Positions 1-9,327 of a stretch of 64,000 nt of DNA are shown here, piece after piece. The position numbers were made by a program, and so were the translations under genes. This stretch comes from Acinetobacter larvae (GTDB lineage Bacteria; Pseudomonadota; Gammaproteobacteria; Pseudomonadales; Moraxellaceae): the NCBI RefSeq assembly GCF_001704115.1, contig NZ_CP016895.1:372001-436000 (forward strand). The letters run 5' to 3'. A model generated the notes under the pieces. The model was given only the letters and a program-made list of their open reading frames with translations, was not told the origin of the DNA and ran no database searches. The stretch's first letter is position 1; every line of letters starts with the position of its first letter.

Positions 1-456
1 GCTTATACCTTGGCAACACCCGGTCATACACCAGCATGTTTGAGTTATGTGGTTGCCGATGCCATCTTTGTTGGTGATACTTTATTTATGCCAGATTATG
101 GCACAGCGCGCTGCGATTTTCCCGATGGTGATGCAGCTGAACTTTATGCATCAATCCAAAAAATTTACCAGTTTCCAGCGCAAACCCGTTTGTTCTTGTG
201 TCATGATTATTTGCCGCTAGGGCGTGAGCAGTATGGCTATCAAACTGATGTTGGTCGTCAGAAACAGCATAATATTCATATTCATCAGGGCATTGCATTA
301 GAGGATTTTGTTGCCATGCGTCAACAGCGTGATGCCCAACTGTCGATGCCGCGATTGATGCTGATGGCATTACCCATCAATATGCAGGCAGGACGTTTGC
401 CACCATGTGAAGACAATGGGATTGCTTATTTAAAAATTCCGTTGAACTATTTTTGA
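1..456 (+). CDS. MBL-fold hydrolase, sulfur dioxygenase/Blh-like (5' end outside window)
   Basis: The reading frame is open from base 1 and ends with TGA at 454-456, so only the C-terminal part (about 151 codons) is present. It contains the metallo-beta-lactamase-fold metal-binding stretch TPGHTPAC, followed by GDTLFMPDYGTARCDFPDGD, which is the pattern of the ETHE1/Blh group of persulfide (glutathione persulfide) dioxygenases. A later CHDY supplies the last metal-binding histidine. These enzymes oxidise sulfane sulfur with a mononuclear iron in the cytoplasm. The family assignment is from motif recognition. The substrate is inferred, and the first metal-binding motif HxHxDH lies outside the window. 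The next gene is on the opposite strand, so this gene ends its transcription unit here. Confidence 0.85.
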   Translation, partial: AYTLATPGHTPACLSYVVADAIFVGDTLFMPDYGTARCDFPDGDAAELYASIQKIYQFPAQTRLFLCHDYLPLGREQYGYQTDVGRQKQHNIHIHQGIALEDFVAMRQQRDAQLSMPRLMLMALPINMQAGRLPPCEDNGIAYLKIPLNYF

Positions 457-540
457 TCGCTCACCCGCAAGCTATGGATGGATTGGGGTGAGCTTGATTT
501 TAGCGCGCACTCAGCGTCATGACCGAGAGATCAATTGTGT

Positions 541-804
541 TTAGTGCTGTTCTTCGGCAGCAGCTTGTTTGAGCAGCGTGTATAACTTGTCTTTGTATTG
601 CAGTTTTTTTCGTTTGAGGCTTTCGATATCGGTATTGACCGCATGCACTGGATTGAGCTCAAGATGAGTAATCTCTTTGTCCAGTACATCATGTTGCTCT
701 AAGATTTTGGCAAAGTGTGGGTTGCTTTGCCTGAGCTCAATCATCAGCTCACTATACTCAGGGAACATATGCTTCATTTTTTTGTTTAAAACCTTGCTAT
801 TCAT
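541..804 (-). CDS. YdcH/DUF465 family small protein
   Basis: The product is an 87-residue charged, helical protein with the DUF465 (YdcH) layout: MFPEYSELM, then NPHFAKILEQHDVLDKEI and a closing basic-acidic helix (KRKKLQYKDKLYTLL). The frame stays open to 837, but ATG 804 is preferred because AAAGGA lies 11-12 bases upstream and the extra 11 residues are not family-like. Function of the family is unknown; the protein is probably cytosolic and coiled-coil. It is a single gene, with cbpM 94 bp upstream on the same strand. I am confident about the family and not about any role. Confidence 0.85.
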   Translation of the reverse strand: MNSKVLNKKMKHMFPEYSELMIELRQSNPHFAKILEQHDVLDKEITHLELNPVHAVNTDIESLKRKKLQYKDKLYTLLKQAAAEEQH

Positions 805-897
805 GTGATTTTTATATCCTTTGCATGGTGTATGCATTCAAAAAAAACATCAACTCTAGTTCTAATCCCAATACCGCACTCAAGAAAAAATTAAGTT

Positions 898-1236
898 TTA
901 CACGGTATGGTACTCACTAAAGCGTACTTGATGACGCAGTTGTTGGACTTCGTCGATCAGGTCCATCATCATGGCAACTGCAGCGAGACTGGCTTCAAAG
1001 TCACGTTGTAGTCGATATGCACGACGTGCGCGTGCAATATCTTCACCAAAAAATTGATGGATACGATGATCAGGACGCGCGGCTAAAATTTCATATTCCA
1101 AGAGCTGTAAGACCCAGTCTGGGCTTTGACCACAGACCGATGCAAAGTTGTGTAGATCTAAGCTTCGGCTTTCATCGATAACATCGACATCAAAACAACC
1201 CTCACAGACAACTTCACGATAATGTAATGTGCTCAT
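898..1236 (-). CDS. cbpM: Chaperone modulatory protein CbpM
   Basis: The product (112 residues) resembles CbpM, the MerR-like helical partner that binds the J domain of CbpA and blocks its co-chaperone activity. The family pattern is visible as the N-terminal YREVVCEGCF segment and a helical middle part ending in DLIDEVQQLRHQVRF. Two ATG codons lie two codons apart. The second (1236) is chosen because AAAGGAG ends 7 bases before it, while it would abut the first. That ribosome binding site overlaps the cbpA stop codon, so cbpA and cbpM are almost certainly translated from one mRNA (12-bp gap). This matches the known cbpA-cbpM arrangement. Confidence 0.9.
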   Translation of the reverse strand: MSTLHYREVVCEGCFDVDVIDESRSLDLHNFASVCGQSPDWVLQLLEYEILAARPDHRIHQFFGEDIARARRAYRLQRDFEASLAAVAMMMDLIDEVQQLRHQVRFSEYHTV

Positions 1237-1248
1237 AATCATGCTCCT

Positions 1249-2199
1249 TTAGGCGTTACGCGGATTAAAGTTGTTAAACGTTTTTGCCAGCTGTTGATAG
1301 GCTTCACGTTCAGCCTCTGTATAGGCAGTTGGAATGACAATATTTAAAATAAGATAGAGTTGCCCGGCAGTTTTACTTGGAATTCCTTTACCTTTCAAAC
1401 GCAGCTGTTGACCATTTTGTGCTTTGGCAGGAATACTGACCTGTACCTTACCTGCTGGTGTTTGTACGGTGATGTTCTCGGCAAGCGCAACCTCCCAAGG
1501 GGTCACATTGACCTTGAGATAGACATCATTGCCTTCGACCCAACTATGTGCTGTTTTGGCATATTGAACTTCAATATAGAGATCGCCTGCTTCACCGCCA
1601 TTAATCCCGGCTTGCCCTTGTTTTGCAAGGCGAATTTGCTGACCTTGTTTGAGCCCAGCTGGGATTTTGACTTGAATGGTTTTACGCTGTACTTCGGCTT
1701 GCCCAGTTGCGGTATAGCTAGGGACTTGTAAGCTCAAGGTCTGTGTGGTGCCATGGTAGGCGACATCTATGGGAACTTCGATGCTGGCATGCTGGTCTTC
1801 ACCGCGATAAGCGGTTTGGGATTGACGACCGCGGTAGAACTCTTGTTGTCCACCGCCAAAACCTTGACCAAAGCGACCAAATAAATCTTCAAAACCACTG
1901 AAATCTTGCTGCCCATTGCCTGAACTTTGTTGATAATAATGCCCTTGCCCGGCATGTCCACCTTGACCTTGGAAACCTGCAAAGCCATTGGGATGGTCTA
2001 AAGAAAAATCATATTCTTTTTTCTTTTCAGGATTGCTAAGCGTGTCATAGGCAACGTTAATCGTTTGCATTTTGGCTTCTGCATCGGTCTCTTTGCTGAC
2101 ATCGGGATGGTATTTGCGGGCCAGTTTTCGATAGGCTTTTTTAATTTCTTCTTGACTGGCTTGACGGCTTAGGCCGAGATCTTCGTAATAATTGCTCAT
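1249..2199 (-). CDS. cbpA: Curved DNA-binding protein CbpA, DnaJ-type co-chaperone
   Basis: This 316-residue J-domain protein stimulates the ATPase of DnaK and, in enterobacteria, also binds curved DNA in the nucleoid. The J domain occupies about residues 1-70, with the HPD motif at 31-33 (KYHPDVSKE). A Gly/Phe/Gln-rich linker (about 75-140) follows, then two beta-sandwich substrate-binding domains. There is no CxxCxGxG zinc finger, which separates CbpA from DnaJ. Length agrees with the family (about 305). It is the first gene of a cbpA-cbpM unit. The start codon has only a distant GAGG, so initiation may be weak, but the next Met is well inside the protein. Confidence 0.95.
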   Translation of the reverse strand: MSNYYEDLGLSRQASQEEIKKAYRKLARKYHPDVSKETDAEAKMQTINVAYDTLSNPEKKKEYDFSLDHPNGFAGFQGQGGHAGQGHYYQQSSGNGQQDFSGFEDLFGRFGQGFGGGQQEFYRGRQSQTAYRGEDQHASIEVPIDVAYHGTTQTLSLQVPSYTATGQAEVQRKTIQVKIPAGLKQGQQIRLAKQGQAGINGGEAGDLYIEVQYAKTAHSWVEGNDVYLKVNVTPWEVALAENITVQTPAGKVQVSIPAKAQNGQQLRLKGKGIPSKTAGQLYLILNIVIPTAYTEAEREAYQQLAKTFNNFNPRNA

Positions 2200-2365
2200 A
2201 AACTAGGACTGACTGCCTCTATTTTGTCTGATTACTTATTATGTAAGGTTATTTAAGGCGTGCTGGATAGCGCACGCGATCTCACCCTTCTAAAAGGATG
2301 ATGATGGAATAGATGAAGATGCAATAAATGACAGGGGCTGCAAATTTTCGCAATATGTCATATTG

Positions 2366-2427
2366 CATTCATATTGCTACAACAGGGTAGCTAGACTCAA
2401 GCACTATGTTGTAGCAAAGTATGAATG
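2366..2427. other. Imperfect 62-nt stem-loop between cbpA and hslO
   Basis: Two nested inverted repeats form one long hairpin. The outer arms are CATTCATA (2366-2373) and TATGAATG (2420-2427). The inner arms are GCTACAAC (2376-2383) and GTTGTAGC (2408-2415). A compact palindrome GCAATATG-T-CATATTGC (2350-2366) abuts it. It lies 14 bp past the hslO stop and 167 bp before the cbpA start on the same strand. There is no clear U-tract, so a classical terminator is only one possibility; a structured mRNA end or a protein-binding site are others. Confidence 0.5.
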
Positions 2428-2440
2428 AAATTTAAGATAA

Positions 2441-3316
2441 TTAACTTAAATGTTTACCAAATAAGCCCAAGGCTTCTTCTGCGGTGAACTGATAGGTTGC
2501 AGCACAGAATTGGCAATTCATAACGATTGGATTCTGATGCTCTAAGGTTTCATTGACGGCATCGACACCGATCTGTATCAGTGCATTGGCACAGCGTTCT
2601 TTGGAACAAGTACAAGCAAATTTTAGTGCTTCAACGGCAGGTAAACGGACTTGTTCTTCATTATAGAGTCTGAATAAAATCTCTTCCGCTGGGAGGTCTG
2701 TCAGTTCCTCAGCTTTTAGGGTTTCTGTCAGCAAGGTCAGTCGTGGCCAAATATCTTCATCGACTAACTGTTGTTCATCTTCATCATTGCGTGGTAATAA
2801 CTGGATGAGTAGACCACCAGCACGTTGCGCTGTTGCGGCTAATACGATGCGGGTTGGGATTTGCGCAGATAAATCATAATACTGCACCAAACACTCTGCC
2901 AAAGTTGCTTTGTCCAGTGGCACAATGCCTTGATAACGTTCGCCATGTTCTGGTTCAATGTTTATAAATAACACTGGGTTGAGCAAAGTTTCTAGGACGG
3001 TACTGCTGTTGCTCGCGCTGGCAAAACGTAAGTCTGGTTCATATTCTGCCAAAGCCCGGACTTCACCGAGATGACTGCATTCTGCCATGGCCCATTTGAA
3101 ACTACCTTCAGCTTGTATTTGTAAGCTGATGCGTCCCCGAATTTTGAGTGTGCTGGCCAATAACGCCGTCGCACTCAACATTTCACCTAATAGCACTTGT
3201 ATCGCAGGCGCATAATCACGCTGCGCCAAAATAGTTTGTAAAGTGTGTTCTAAGTGAACCACCTCACCACGGATGGGACAGTTTTCAATGTAAAAGCGTT
3301 GACGTATATCAGTCAT
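2441..3316 (-). CDS. hslO: Redox-regulated holdase chaperone Hsp33
   Basis: The 291-residue protein is Hsp33, a cytosolic chaperone activated when oxidation releases zinc from a C-terminal redox switch. The switch is present: Cys-x-Cys at about 235/237 (FACTCSKERC) and Cys-x-x-Cys at about 268/271 (NCQFC). The N-terminal domain starts RQRFYIENCPIRGEVV, typical of the family. The frame extends four codons further to a TTG, but ATG 3316 has GGAG six bases upstream and is preferred. The antiporter gene upstream ends 53 bp away on the same strand, so the two may be co-transcribed. Confidence 0.95.
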   Translation of the reverse strand: MTDIRQRFYIENCPIRGEVVHLEHTLQTILAQRDYAPAIQVLLGEMLSATALLASTLKIRGRISLQIQAEGSFKWAMAECSHLGEVRALAEYEPDLRFASASNSSTVLETLLNPVLFINIEPEHGERYQGIVPLDKATLAECLVQYYDLSAQIPTRIVLAATAQRAGGLLIQLLPRNDEDEQQLVDEDIWPRLTLLTETLKAEELTDLPAEEILFRLYNEEQVRLPAVEALKFACTCSKERCANALIQIGVDAVNETLEHQNPIVMNCQFCAATYQFTAEEALGLFGKHLS

Positions 3317-3369
3317 AAAAATCTCCAAATCTCAATCTATATGGTGACAATCTTCCAAATCGCAAGCCG

Positions 3370-5427
3370 TTAAAGCAGATCATTCTGGGCTTTTTGCGCT
3401 GTTGGATCTGAAGCGTCATGGTTCTGTTGTGATGGCTGTTGAGCCTGCATATGCTGCTCTGCGTGTCTATGTGGCATGTCAGAATGAATTTGATCTGTTG
3501 CTGGCGTTGTTATCGTTGGCGGAGCATGCTGTTCAGTCTGATCTGTAGCACGGGTAAATAAGGACTTAGACTGCGCATCACTGGCAAATAAATGCTGTAG
3601 CTCGACGATGAAATTGTCATAGCTACTATAGATTTTTTCTTCATCCGTATAGTACTGTTGCTGCGCATACAGTAGGGTGGTGTCATGTACACGAAAACGT
3701 TCAATGTGCTCCGCCGCTTGCGTGGCGTTTAGCCCCAATAACTGTAAAGTACCCTGTGCCATGTCTAAGGCCGATAGATAACTTTCACGCCAGATCAATT
3801 CAATGCCTAAATCTCTTAATAAGTGCATGTGATAGCGATCGCGCGCGCGCGCCAAAATATGTAGTTGTGGGTAATTTAATCTCAGAAAACGTGCAATTGA
3901 CATCGAAGCTTCCACATCATCAATGGCAAGTACAAAAACCTGACTCTGGTTGAGGTCAAGTTGTTGCAGTTGTGCAGGATCCGTCGCATCGGCATAGAGA
4001 TATTGTCCATGATAATGTTGCACAAAATCTAGTTGCGCGACGTTATTGTCAATCACACTAAAGCCATAACCTTGCAGATGCGCCACACGGGCAATAATTT
4101 GCCCGAAACGACCAAAACCCGCAATGACCAAGGGTGTTGCGAGCAAGTTCTGCGTTGCCGCTGTGGGGGGCTGGCGATGTTGCATGTATCGCGCCAGAAG
4201 CAGGTAGCCTAGAGGGCTGATACATAGGCTGAGGCTCATCACCCAGAGCGCTATTTGTTGCCATGTTGGGTCTAGCGCTAAACCATTTAAGTGCGCACTT
4301 TGTAAGAGTAAAATCAGCCCCAGCTCACCGCCAGCACACAGTGCCAGACTTCTGAACAGGCGGCTGCTCCATGGCATAGGTGTTTTTTGCGTGTTGAATA
4401 GGTCTAAGCTTAGTCCGAATACAAATTTTGTGAGTAGCAGTAACAGCAAAAGCAACAGTATTTGGCTCGGCTTTTGCAGCAAAATATCTATTGCTAGGCT
4501 CAATCCGATGCTGACAAAGAATAAGCCGATGAGTAACGTTTGTATTTTATCAATAGCCGTTAAAATATCACTGCGCAGCTCACTGTGGGCAAGCAACATC
4601 CCCGCACAGAAGGCGGCAAAGTAGGCAGGCAAATGCAGCAGCTTAAACACTAAAAACACCAGTAAAAACTGTAATAGATAGATCGCAAGATACAGTTCTT
4701 TGCCGTGCACGCGACTTGCCCAGCGCAATAAAGGATGGATCAGATAGCGTTGACCTAGCAATAAACCACTAAAGGCAGTGATCATCGCCATGCTATAGCC
4801 AATGGCTTGTTGGGCGATAGCATCTCCCATCGTGCTCAGGGGTAAGCAGGCTAAAATCAGCAGCAGAAAGACGTTGTGTAAGTGTAGGCTATTGCGGTTG
4901 TCATAACTGATCTGCGCCTGTTGTAGATGGAGAGCAGCGTGATTCTGTTGTGTTGTTGCATGTGCGGTTGAATGTGCTGTTGAGGAATGCGCTAAGGTGG
5001 TTTGTTGTTGTACATTCTGTTGTAAATACTGCAATAGACTGGTCGATGCGCTCGAGAATGCTGCGGCAATCAATAGACTTTGCAACAGCGGTAGCGCAAA
5101 GACCCAATATAAAACAGCGCTCATACAGCCACTGCAGAGTAGGAAGATGAAAGTTTGTTGTAACCACAGCCGACGTTCGAGTGCCCATAAGGCGAGCGGT
5201 TTAAAATTGAGTCCTAGCAAGAACAACATTGCCCAAACTGCATAAGGCTGTAGGTCGAGCTTGGGGGTATCTGGATCAAACCATGTGCCGAGTTGCACCC
5301 ACACGGGGGCTATCAGCAGACCTGCGAGCATGCAGGCTACTACGGCAAAAATTGCATAACGTTTACTGTAAATCAGTAAAATTAAGCACAGGCTGAGTAG
5401 TACAATGGCTTGAAGTAGCGCGAGCAT
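3370..5427 (-). CDS. CPA2 (Kef-type) monovalent cation:proton antiporter with RCK domain
   Basis: The 685-residue inner-membrane protein has about a dozen hydrophobic segments in residues 1-415 (CPA2 Na+/K+:H+ exchanger domain), then an RCK/TrkA-N nucleotide-binding domain with the Rossmann motif GFGRFG at 437-442. This is the KefB/KefC/YbaL architecture, so it probably exchanges K+ or Na+ for H+ under ligand control. Two parts are odd. A hydrophilic His/Thr/Gln-rich insert (about residues 136-172) sits after the fourth or fifth membrane segment, and a low-complexity His/Gln/Thr tail follows residue about 620. The insert falls where the family normally has a continuous membrane bundle. Substrate cannot be told from sequence. 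Confidence 0.85.
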   Translation of the reverse strand: MLALLQAIVLLSLCLILLIYSKRYAIFAVVACMLAGLLIAPVWVQLGTWFDPDTPKLDLQPYAVWAMLFLLGLNFKPLALWALERRLWLQQTFIFLLCSGCMSAVLYWVFALPLLQSLLIAAAFSSASTSLLQYLQQNVQQQTTLAHSSTAHSTAHATTQQNHAALHLQQAQISYDNRNSLHLHNVFLLLILACLPLSTMGDAIAQQAIGYSMAMITAFSGLLLGQRYLIHPLLRWASRVHGKELYLAIYLLQFLLVFLVFKLLHLPAYFAAFCAGMLLAHSELRSDILTAIDKIQTLLIGLFFVSIGLSLAIDILLQKPSQILLLLLLLLLTKFVFGLSLDLFNTQKTPMPWSSRLFRSLALCAGGELGLILLLQSAHLNGLALDPTWQQIALWVMSLSLCISPLGYLLLARYMQHRQPPTAATQNLLATPLVIAGFGRFGQIIARVAHLQGYGFSVIDNNVAQLDFVQHYHGQYLYADATDPAQLQQLDLNQSQVFVLAIDDVEASMSIARFLRLNYPQLHILARARDRYHMHLLRDLGIELIWRESYLSALDMAQGTLQLLGLNATQAAEHIERFRVHDTTLLYAQQQYYTDEEKIYSSYDNFIVELQHLFASDAQSKSLFTRATDQTEQHAPPTITTPATDQIHSDMPHRHAEQHMQAQQPSQQNHDASDPTAQKAQNDLL

Positions 5428-5544
5428 GAACCGACCCTAAGAAAAAATGATCCTAAATAAAGCACGACCTGAAGTAAAACAGTCTTGTTCGAGCAAATTG
5501 CATTCAAAAACTACTATAGCGCCATGTACAGCAATTTCATAGTT

Positions 5545-7788
5545 TCAGCTTAATTCTTGTGGATCGACATCAATACTGATGCGGAGATCCGCAGTTTTGG
5601 CTTTGAGTAATTGTGGCCACCACTGTCGTACATAAAAATGCAAGCGTGGTCGATCATGACTGAGCAAGACCATATGTGCCTGAAAACGCCCAGCTTTGCG
5701 CTCCATTGCCGCAGGAATTGGCCCCCAAACCGTGATTAGATTTTCTTCCGCTTGTTGTAAGAGCAGGTCACGCATTTGACTGAGAAATTGCTGGTTATAG
5801 TCTTGGTGACGCGATTCGGCACGCAGTAAAATGGCATAACGAAAGGGGGGCAGTTGTGCCAGTTGCCGCTGCGCCAAAGTCTCTTGCGCAAAGCAGCGAT
5901 AGTCATGTTTTAGCAATGTTTGAAATAAGGGGTGATCAGGCCGATAAGTCTGTAGATACACCTCGCCTTTTTTCTCACCACGTCCTGAACGTCCTGCCAC
6001 TTGAATAATCAGTTGTGCGGTCCGTTCAGGTGCACGAAAGTCTACGCTGAGTAGTCCGGCATCGATGTCTAAAATGGCCACTAAAGTCACATAAGGAAAA
6101 TGATGCCCTTTGGCGAGCATTTGTGTGCCCAGCAAAATACTGGCTTCACTCTTATGAATTTGTTCATGAATTTTATGCCAACTGCCCACTTTGCTGGTGG
6201 AGTCGCGATCAACCCGAATGATTGGGACATCACTAAATAGTGTTTGTAAGACATTTTCAATTTTGGCAGTCCCAAGTCCAATCGGTTTTAGCGGCTGATG
6301 TTGGCATTTGGGGCAATGCTGCGGCATGCTTTGGATGGTCCCGCAGTGGTGACAATGTAAATGCTGATAAGGCTGTACATGTAGGGTTAGATTGGCATCG
6401 CAATGTGGGCATTGCGCTTGCCATGCACAATTTTCACAGAGTAAGACGGGGGCATAACCACGACGATTTAAAAATAATAAAACCTGTTCATTCTCTGCCA
6501 AACGCTTGCGCATTTCTGTCAGCAGTTGTTCACTGAGCCCATGCTGTTTTCTGGCAACCGTCAAATCGATGACATGCATTTTCGGCATGCTGGCAATGCC
6601 AGCACGTTGATTGAGCTGTAAACAGCTCAGTTTAGCTTGTGCAACCAAATGATAGCTTTCAATACTGGGCGTAGCGGAACCTAAAATAATAGGGCAACGC
6701 AATAATGCTGCACGATAAAGCGCTACATCACGGGCATGATAACGAAAGCCTTCTTGTTGTTTATAAGAGAGATCATGTTCTTCATCAAGAATAATCAACC
6801 CCAAATTGGCCATGGGCGCCAAGATGGCAGAACGGGTACCCAAAATAATCGATGCCTTACCTGTTTGTGCGGCTTGCCATGCTTGCAGACGTTTATTTTC
6901 CGTTAAACCCGAATGCAATAACGCAATATGCCCATGAAAGCGCGATTGAAAACGGCTGATGGTCTGAGGGGTTAAACCAATTTCAGGAACCAAAACCAAG
7001 ACTTGTTTACCTTGTTTGAGGACCTGGTGCATGACTTGCAGATAGACTTCGGTTTTACCACTCCCAGTTAAGCCATCTAATAAAAAACCTTGATAACGCT
7101 GTAAGGCTTTCAGAATCTGTTGGATGGCATGTTTTTGATCGGCATTGGCGGTCAAAGGCATTTGTGCCAGTTGTACCGGTTCTGGGCGAAAGTCTTGTGT
7201 TTCTAGGTCACAACGTGCAATGCCTTTTTTTGCCAAGGCTTTGAGTACATTGTTGTCTATGCCACTTAAGTTGAGAATAGTTTCTGCCGTACCTTGCGGA
7301 TGGAGTTTGAGAATTTTATAGGCTTGTTGCTGTTTTTCAGAGCGTTTCAGTTGTGCTTCGGCATCTAGGTCGAGCAAACGCCAGACACGTGCCAATAAAT
7401 CATAGGGCTTGCCTTGGCGCAGCAGGCTGGGGAGGGCGCTGTGCATGACCTCACCGATTGGGAATTGGTAATATTGTGCCGCCCATGTCAATAAACTTAA
7501 AACTATCGGCTCTAGAATCGGTTGCTGATCTAATAATGCATGGATAAATTTAATTTGAAAATTTGGGTTAAGTGCACTATCAGGTGCCAGTTTTTCGACA
7601 ATAATGCCGACCAGTTTTTGTCGACCAAAAGGGACTGCTACACGCGCACCAATCTGTGCAATGGCATACTGTTCAGCTGTGAGTGCATAATCAAAACTGT
7701 CGTATAAAGGAACCGGCACAGCAACGCGAATGCGATAAGGCAAGCTTGTTGTTTGGGAAGCGTCTAGCGTCATATAGGTGTAACTCAT
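5545..7788 (-). CDS. priA: Primosomal protein N' (replication restart helicase PriA)
   Basis: PriA is the 3'-to-5' superfamily 2 helicase that recognises stalled forks and loads the replisome. Visible are an N-terminal 3'-OH-binding domain (RIRVAVPVPLYDSFDYAL), Walker A GLTGSGKTE (about residue 237), the DEEHD Walker B box (about 333), and the two-zinc module with paired cysteines (CENC, CPHC, CHHC, CPKC) inserted before the final helicase motifs. The frame is open to 7920. I chose ATG 7788 (747 residues), but ATG 7773 is equally possible; neither has a good ribosome binding site. Both give lengths near the family's usual 730-740. It is divergent from gspF. Confidence 0.95.
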   Translation of the reverse strand: MSYTYMTLDASQTTSLPYRIRVAVPVPLYDSFDYALTAEQYAIAQIGARVAVPFGRQKLVGIIVEKLAPDSALNPNFQIKFIHALLDQQPILEPIVLSLLTWAAQYYQFPIGEVMHSALPSLLRQGKPYDLLARVWRLLDLDAEAQLKRSEKQQQAYKILKLHPQGTAETILNLSGIDNNVLKALAKKGIARCDLETQDFRPEPVQLAQMPLTANADQKHAIQQILKALQRYQGFLLDGLTGSGKTEVYLQVMHQVLKQGKQVLVLVPEIGLTPQTISRFQSRFHGHIALLHSGLTENKRLQAWQAAQTGKASIILGTRSAILAPMANLGLIILDEEHDLSYKQQEGFRYHARDVALYRAALLRCPIILGSATPSIESYHLVAQAKLSCLQLNQRAGIASMPKMHVIDLTVARKQHGLSEQLLTEMRKRLAENEQVLLFLNRRGYAPVLLCENCAWQAQCPHCDANLTLHVQPYQHLHCHHCGTIQSMPQHCPKCQHQPLKPIGLGTAKIENVLQTLFSDVPIIRVDRDSTSKVGSWHKIHEQIHKSEASILLGTQMLAKGHHFPYVTLVAILDIDAGLLSVDFRAPERTAQLIIQVAGRSGRGEKKGEVYLQTYRPDHPLFQTLLKHDYRCFAQETLAQRQLAQLPPFRYAILLRAESRHQDYNQQFLSQMRDLLLQQAEENLITVWGPIPAAMERKAGRFQAHMVLLSHDRPRLHFYVRQWWPQLLKAKTADLRISIDVDPQELS

Positions 7789-8040
7789 GGGTATGACATG
7801 CAGCGTTATCTCAGAGACAGATTGATATTGCATGCTGGGTGATATTGCATATGGGGCATCGAGTTGTTTTGCTTCAATCAGATATATATACCGTGAATTG
7901 AAAAATATTTCAGTAAGCAATGAGGCATATGCTACATTAAATTTGAGTGGTCAACCGACTGATACAGAGATGATCGCGCTTTTAAAGCACAGCATAAGAC
8001 AGTACCACAGTACAAAAATAGGATGATTTAAAATAATACC

Positions 8041-9246
8041 ATGCCAGCATATCAATTTACCGCCATGGATGCTTCTGGGAAGCAACAAAAAGGCGTGCTC
8101 GAAGGTGATTCAGCACGGCAAATCCGTCAGCAATTACGTGATAAACATTGGTTGCCATTGACGGTAGAGCCGGTTGAGAACAAACAAAAGCATCAATCTG
8201 GTCATTGGCTACAAAAGAAATTTTCTGCATATGATCTGGCTTTGATCACGCGGCAATTGTCGGTATTGGTGGCAGCTGCCATTCCATTAGAAGAAGCCTT
8301 GGGTGCAGTTGCGAAGCAAAGTGAAAAAAACCATGTTAAAAATTTGTTGTTGGCGGTGCGCAGTAAAGTGGTCGAAGGGCATTCTTTGGCACAAGCGATG
8401 CAACAAGCAGGGCGTTTTCCTGAGCTATACGTTGCCACCATTGCTGCTGGGGAGCGTTCTGGGCATCTGGATTTGATCTTGGAACAATTGGCCGAATACA
8501 CCGAAAACCGCTTTGCGATGCAAAAGAAAATACAGGGTGCCATGATCTATCCTGTCATTTTGCTACTGATGTCTTTTGCCATCGTGATGGGGCTCATGAC
8601 CTATGTGGTGCCGGATATTGTAAAAACCTTTCAACAAAGTAAACAAGCGCTGCCATGGATTACCGTCACTTTAATGCAATGTAGCGATTTTATTCGTGCT
8701 GCATGGCCGTTGATGTTATTGCTTAGCGCTATGCTGATATTGGGAGGGGCTAAATTTTTAAAAACTTCAGCTGGACATTATGCTTTTGATCGTTTAGTAC
8801 TCAAGTTGCCATTATTTGGTAAATTATCACGTGGTATAAATGCCGCGCGATTCGCAAGTACTTTATCGATTTTAACGCAATCTGGTGTACCCTTAGTAGA
8901 TGCATTGCGCATTGGTGCGGCAGTCAGTAATAATTGGATGATGCGTGATGCAATTCATGCAGCAACTGAAAAAGTTATTGAGGGTGGAAATTTGGCAACG
9001 CAGTTAGAGCGTTGTGGTTATTTCCCCGCGATGATGGTGCAAATGATTAGGAGTGGAGAAGCATCCGGCGAATTGGACCGCATGCTAGCTCGGGCATCGA
9101 CAATGCAAGATCGTGAAGTCACGACTTTTATTGCGACCTTGCTGGCATTATTGGAACCCTTGATGCTGGTGCTTATGGCAGGGATTGTATTGGTGATCGT
9201 GATTGCGGTAATGCTACCAATCGTTAATATGAATAATGTAATTTGA
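8041..9246 (+). CDS. gspF: Type II secretion inner-membrane platform protein GspF
   Basis: The 401-residue protein has the GspF/PilC plan: a short soluble N-terminus (AYQFTAMDASGKQQKGVLEG), then two copies of the T2SSF domain (about residues 65-190 and 270-395), each ending in hydrophobic membrane segments. It forms the inner-membrane platform that couples the GspE ATPase to pseudopilus growth. The N-terminal signature is closer to type II secretion than to type IV pilus PilC. gspG follows 81 bp later, so the two are probably one unit. Clusters limited to gspF-gspG are typical of Acinetobacter, whose other gsp genes lie elsewhere. That last point is from general knowledge, not from this sequence. 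Confidence 0.93.
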   Translation: MPAYQFTAMDASGKQQKGVLEGDSARQIRQQLRDKHWLPLTVEPVENKQKHQSGHWLQKKFSAYDLALITRQLSVLVAAAIPLEEALGAVAKQSEKNHVKNLLLAVRSKVVEGHSLAQAMQQAGRFPELYVATIAAGERSGHLDLILEQLAEYTENRFAMQKKIQGAMIYPVILLLMSFAIVMGLMTYVVPDIVKTFQQSKQALPWITVTLMQCSDFIRAAWPLMLLLSAMLILGGAKFLKTSAGHYAFDRLVLKLPLFGKLSRGINAARFASTLSILTQSGVPLVDALRIGAAVSNNWMMRDAIHAATEKVIEGGNLATQLERCGYFPAMMVQMIRSGEASGELDRMLARASTMQDREVTTFIATLLALLEPLMLVLMAGIVLVIVIAVMLPIVNMNNVI

Positions 9247-9327
9247 TGGGATATCGACTGAATGTATTTTTAGCTATAAAAAATACCAATTAGAGAGCAC
9301 CAATCAAATAAACCAGAGAGAATTTTA

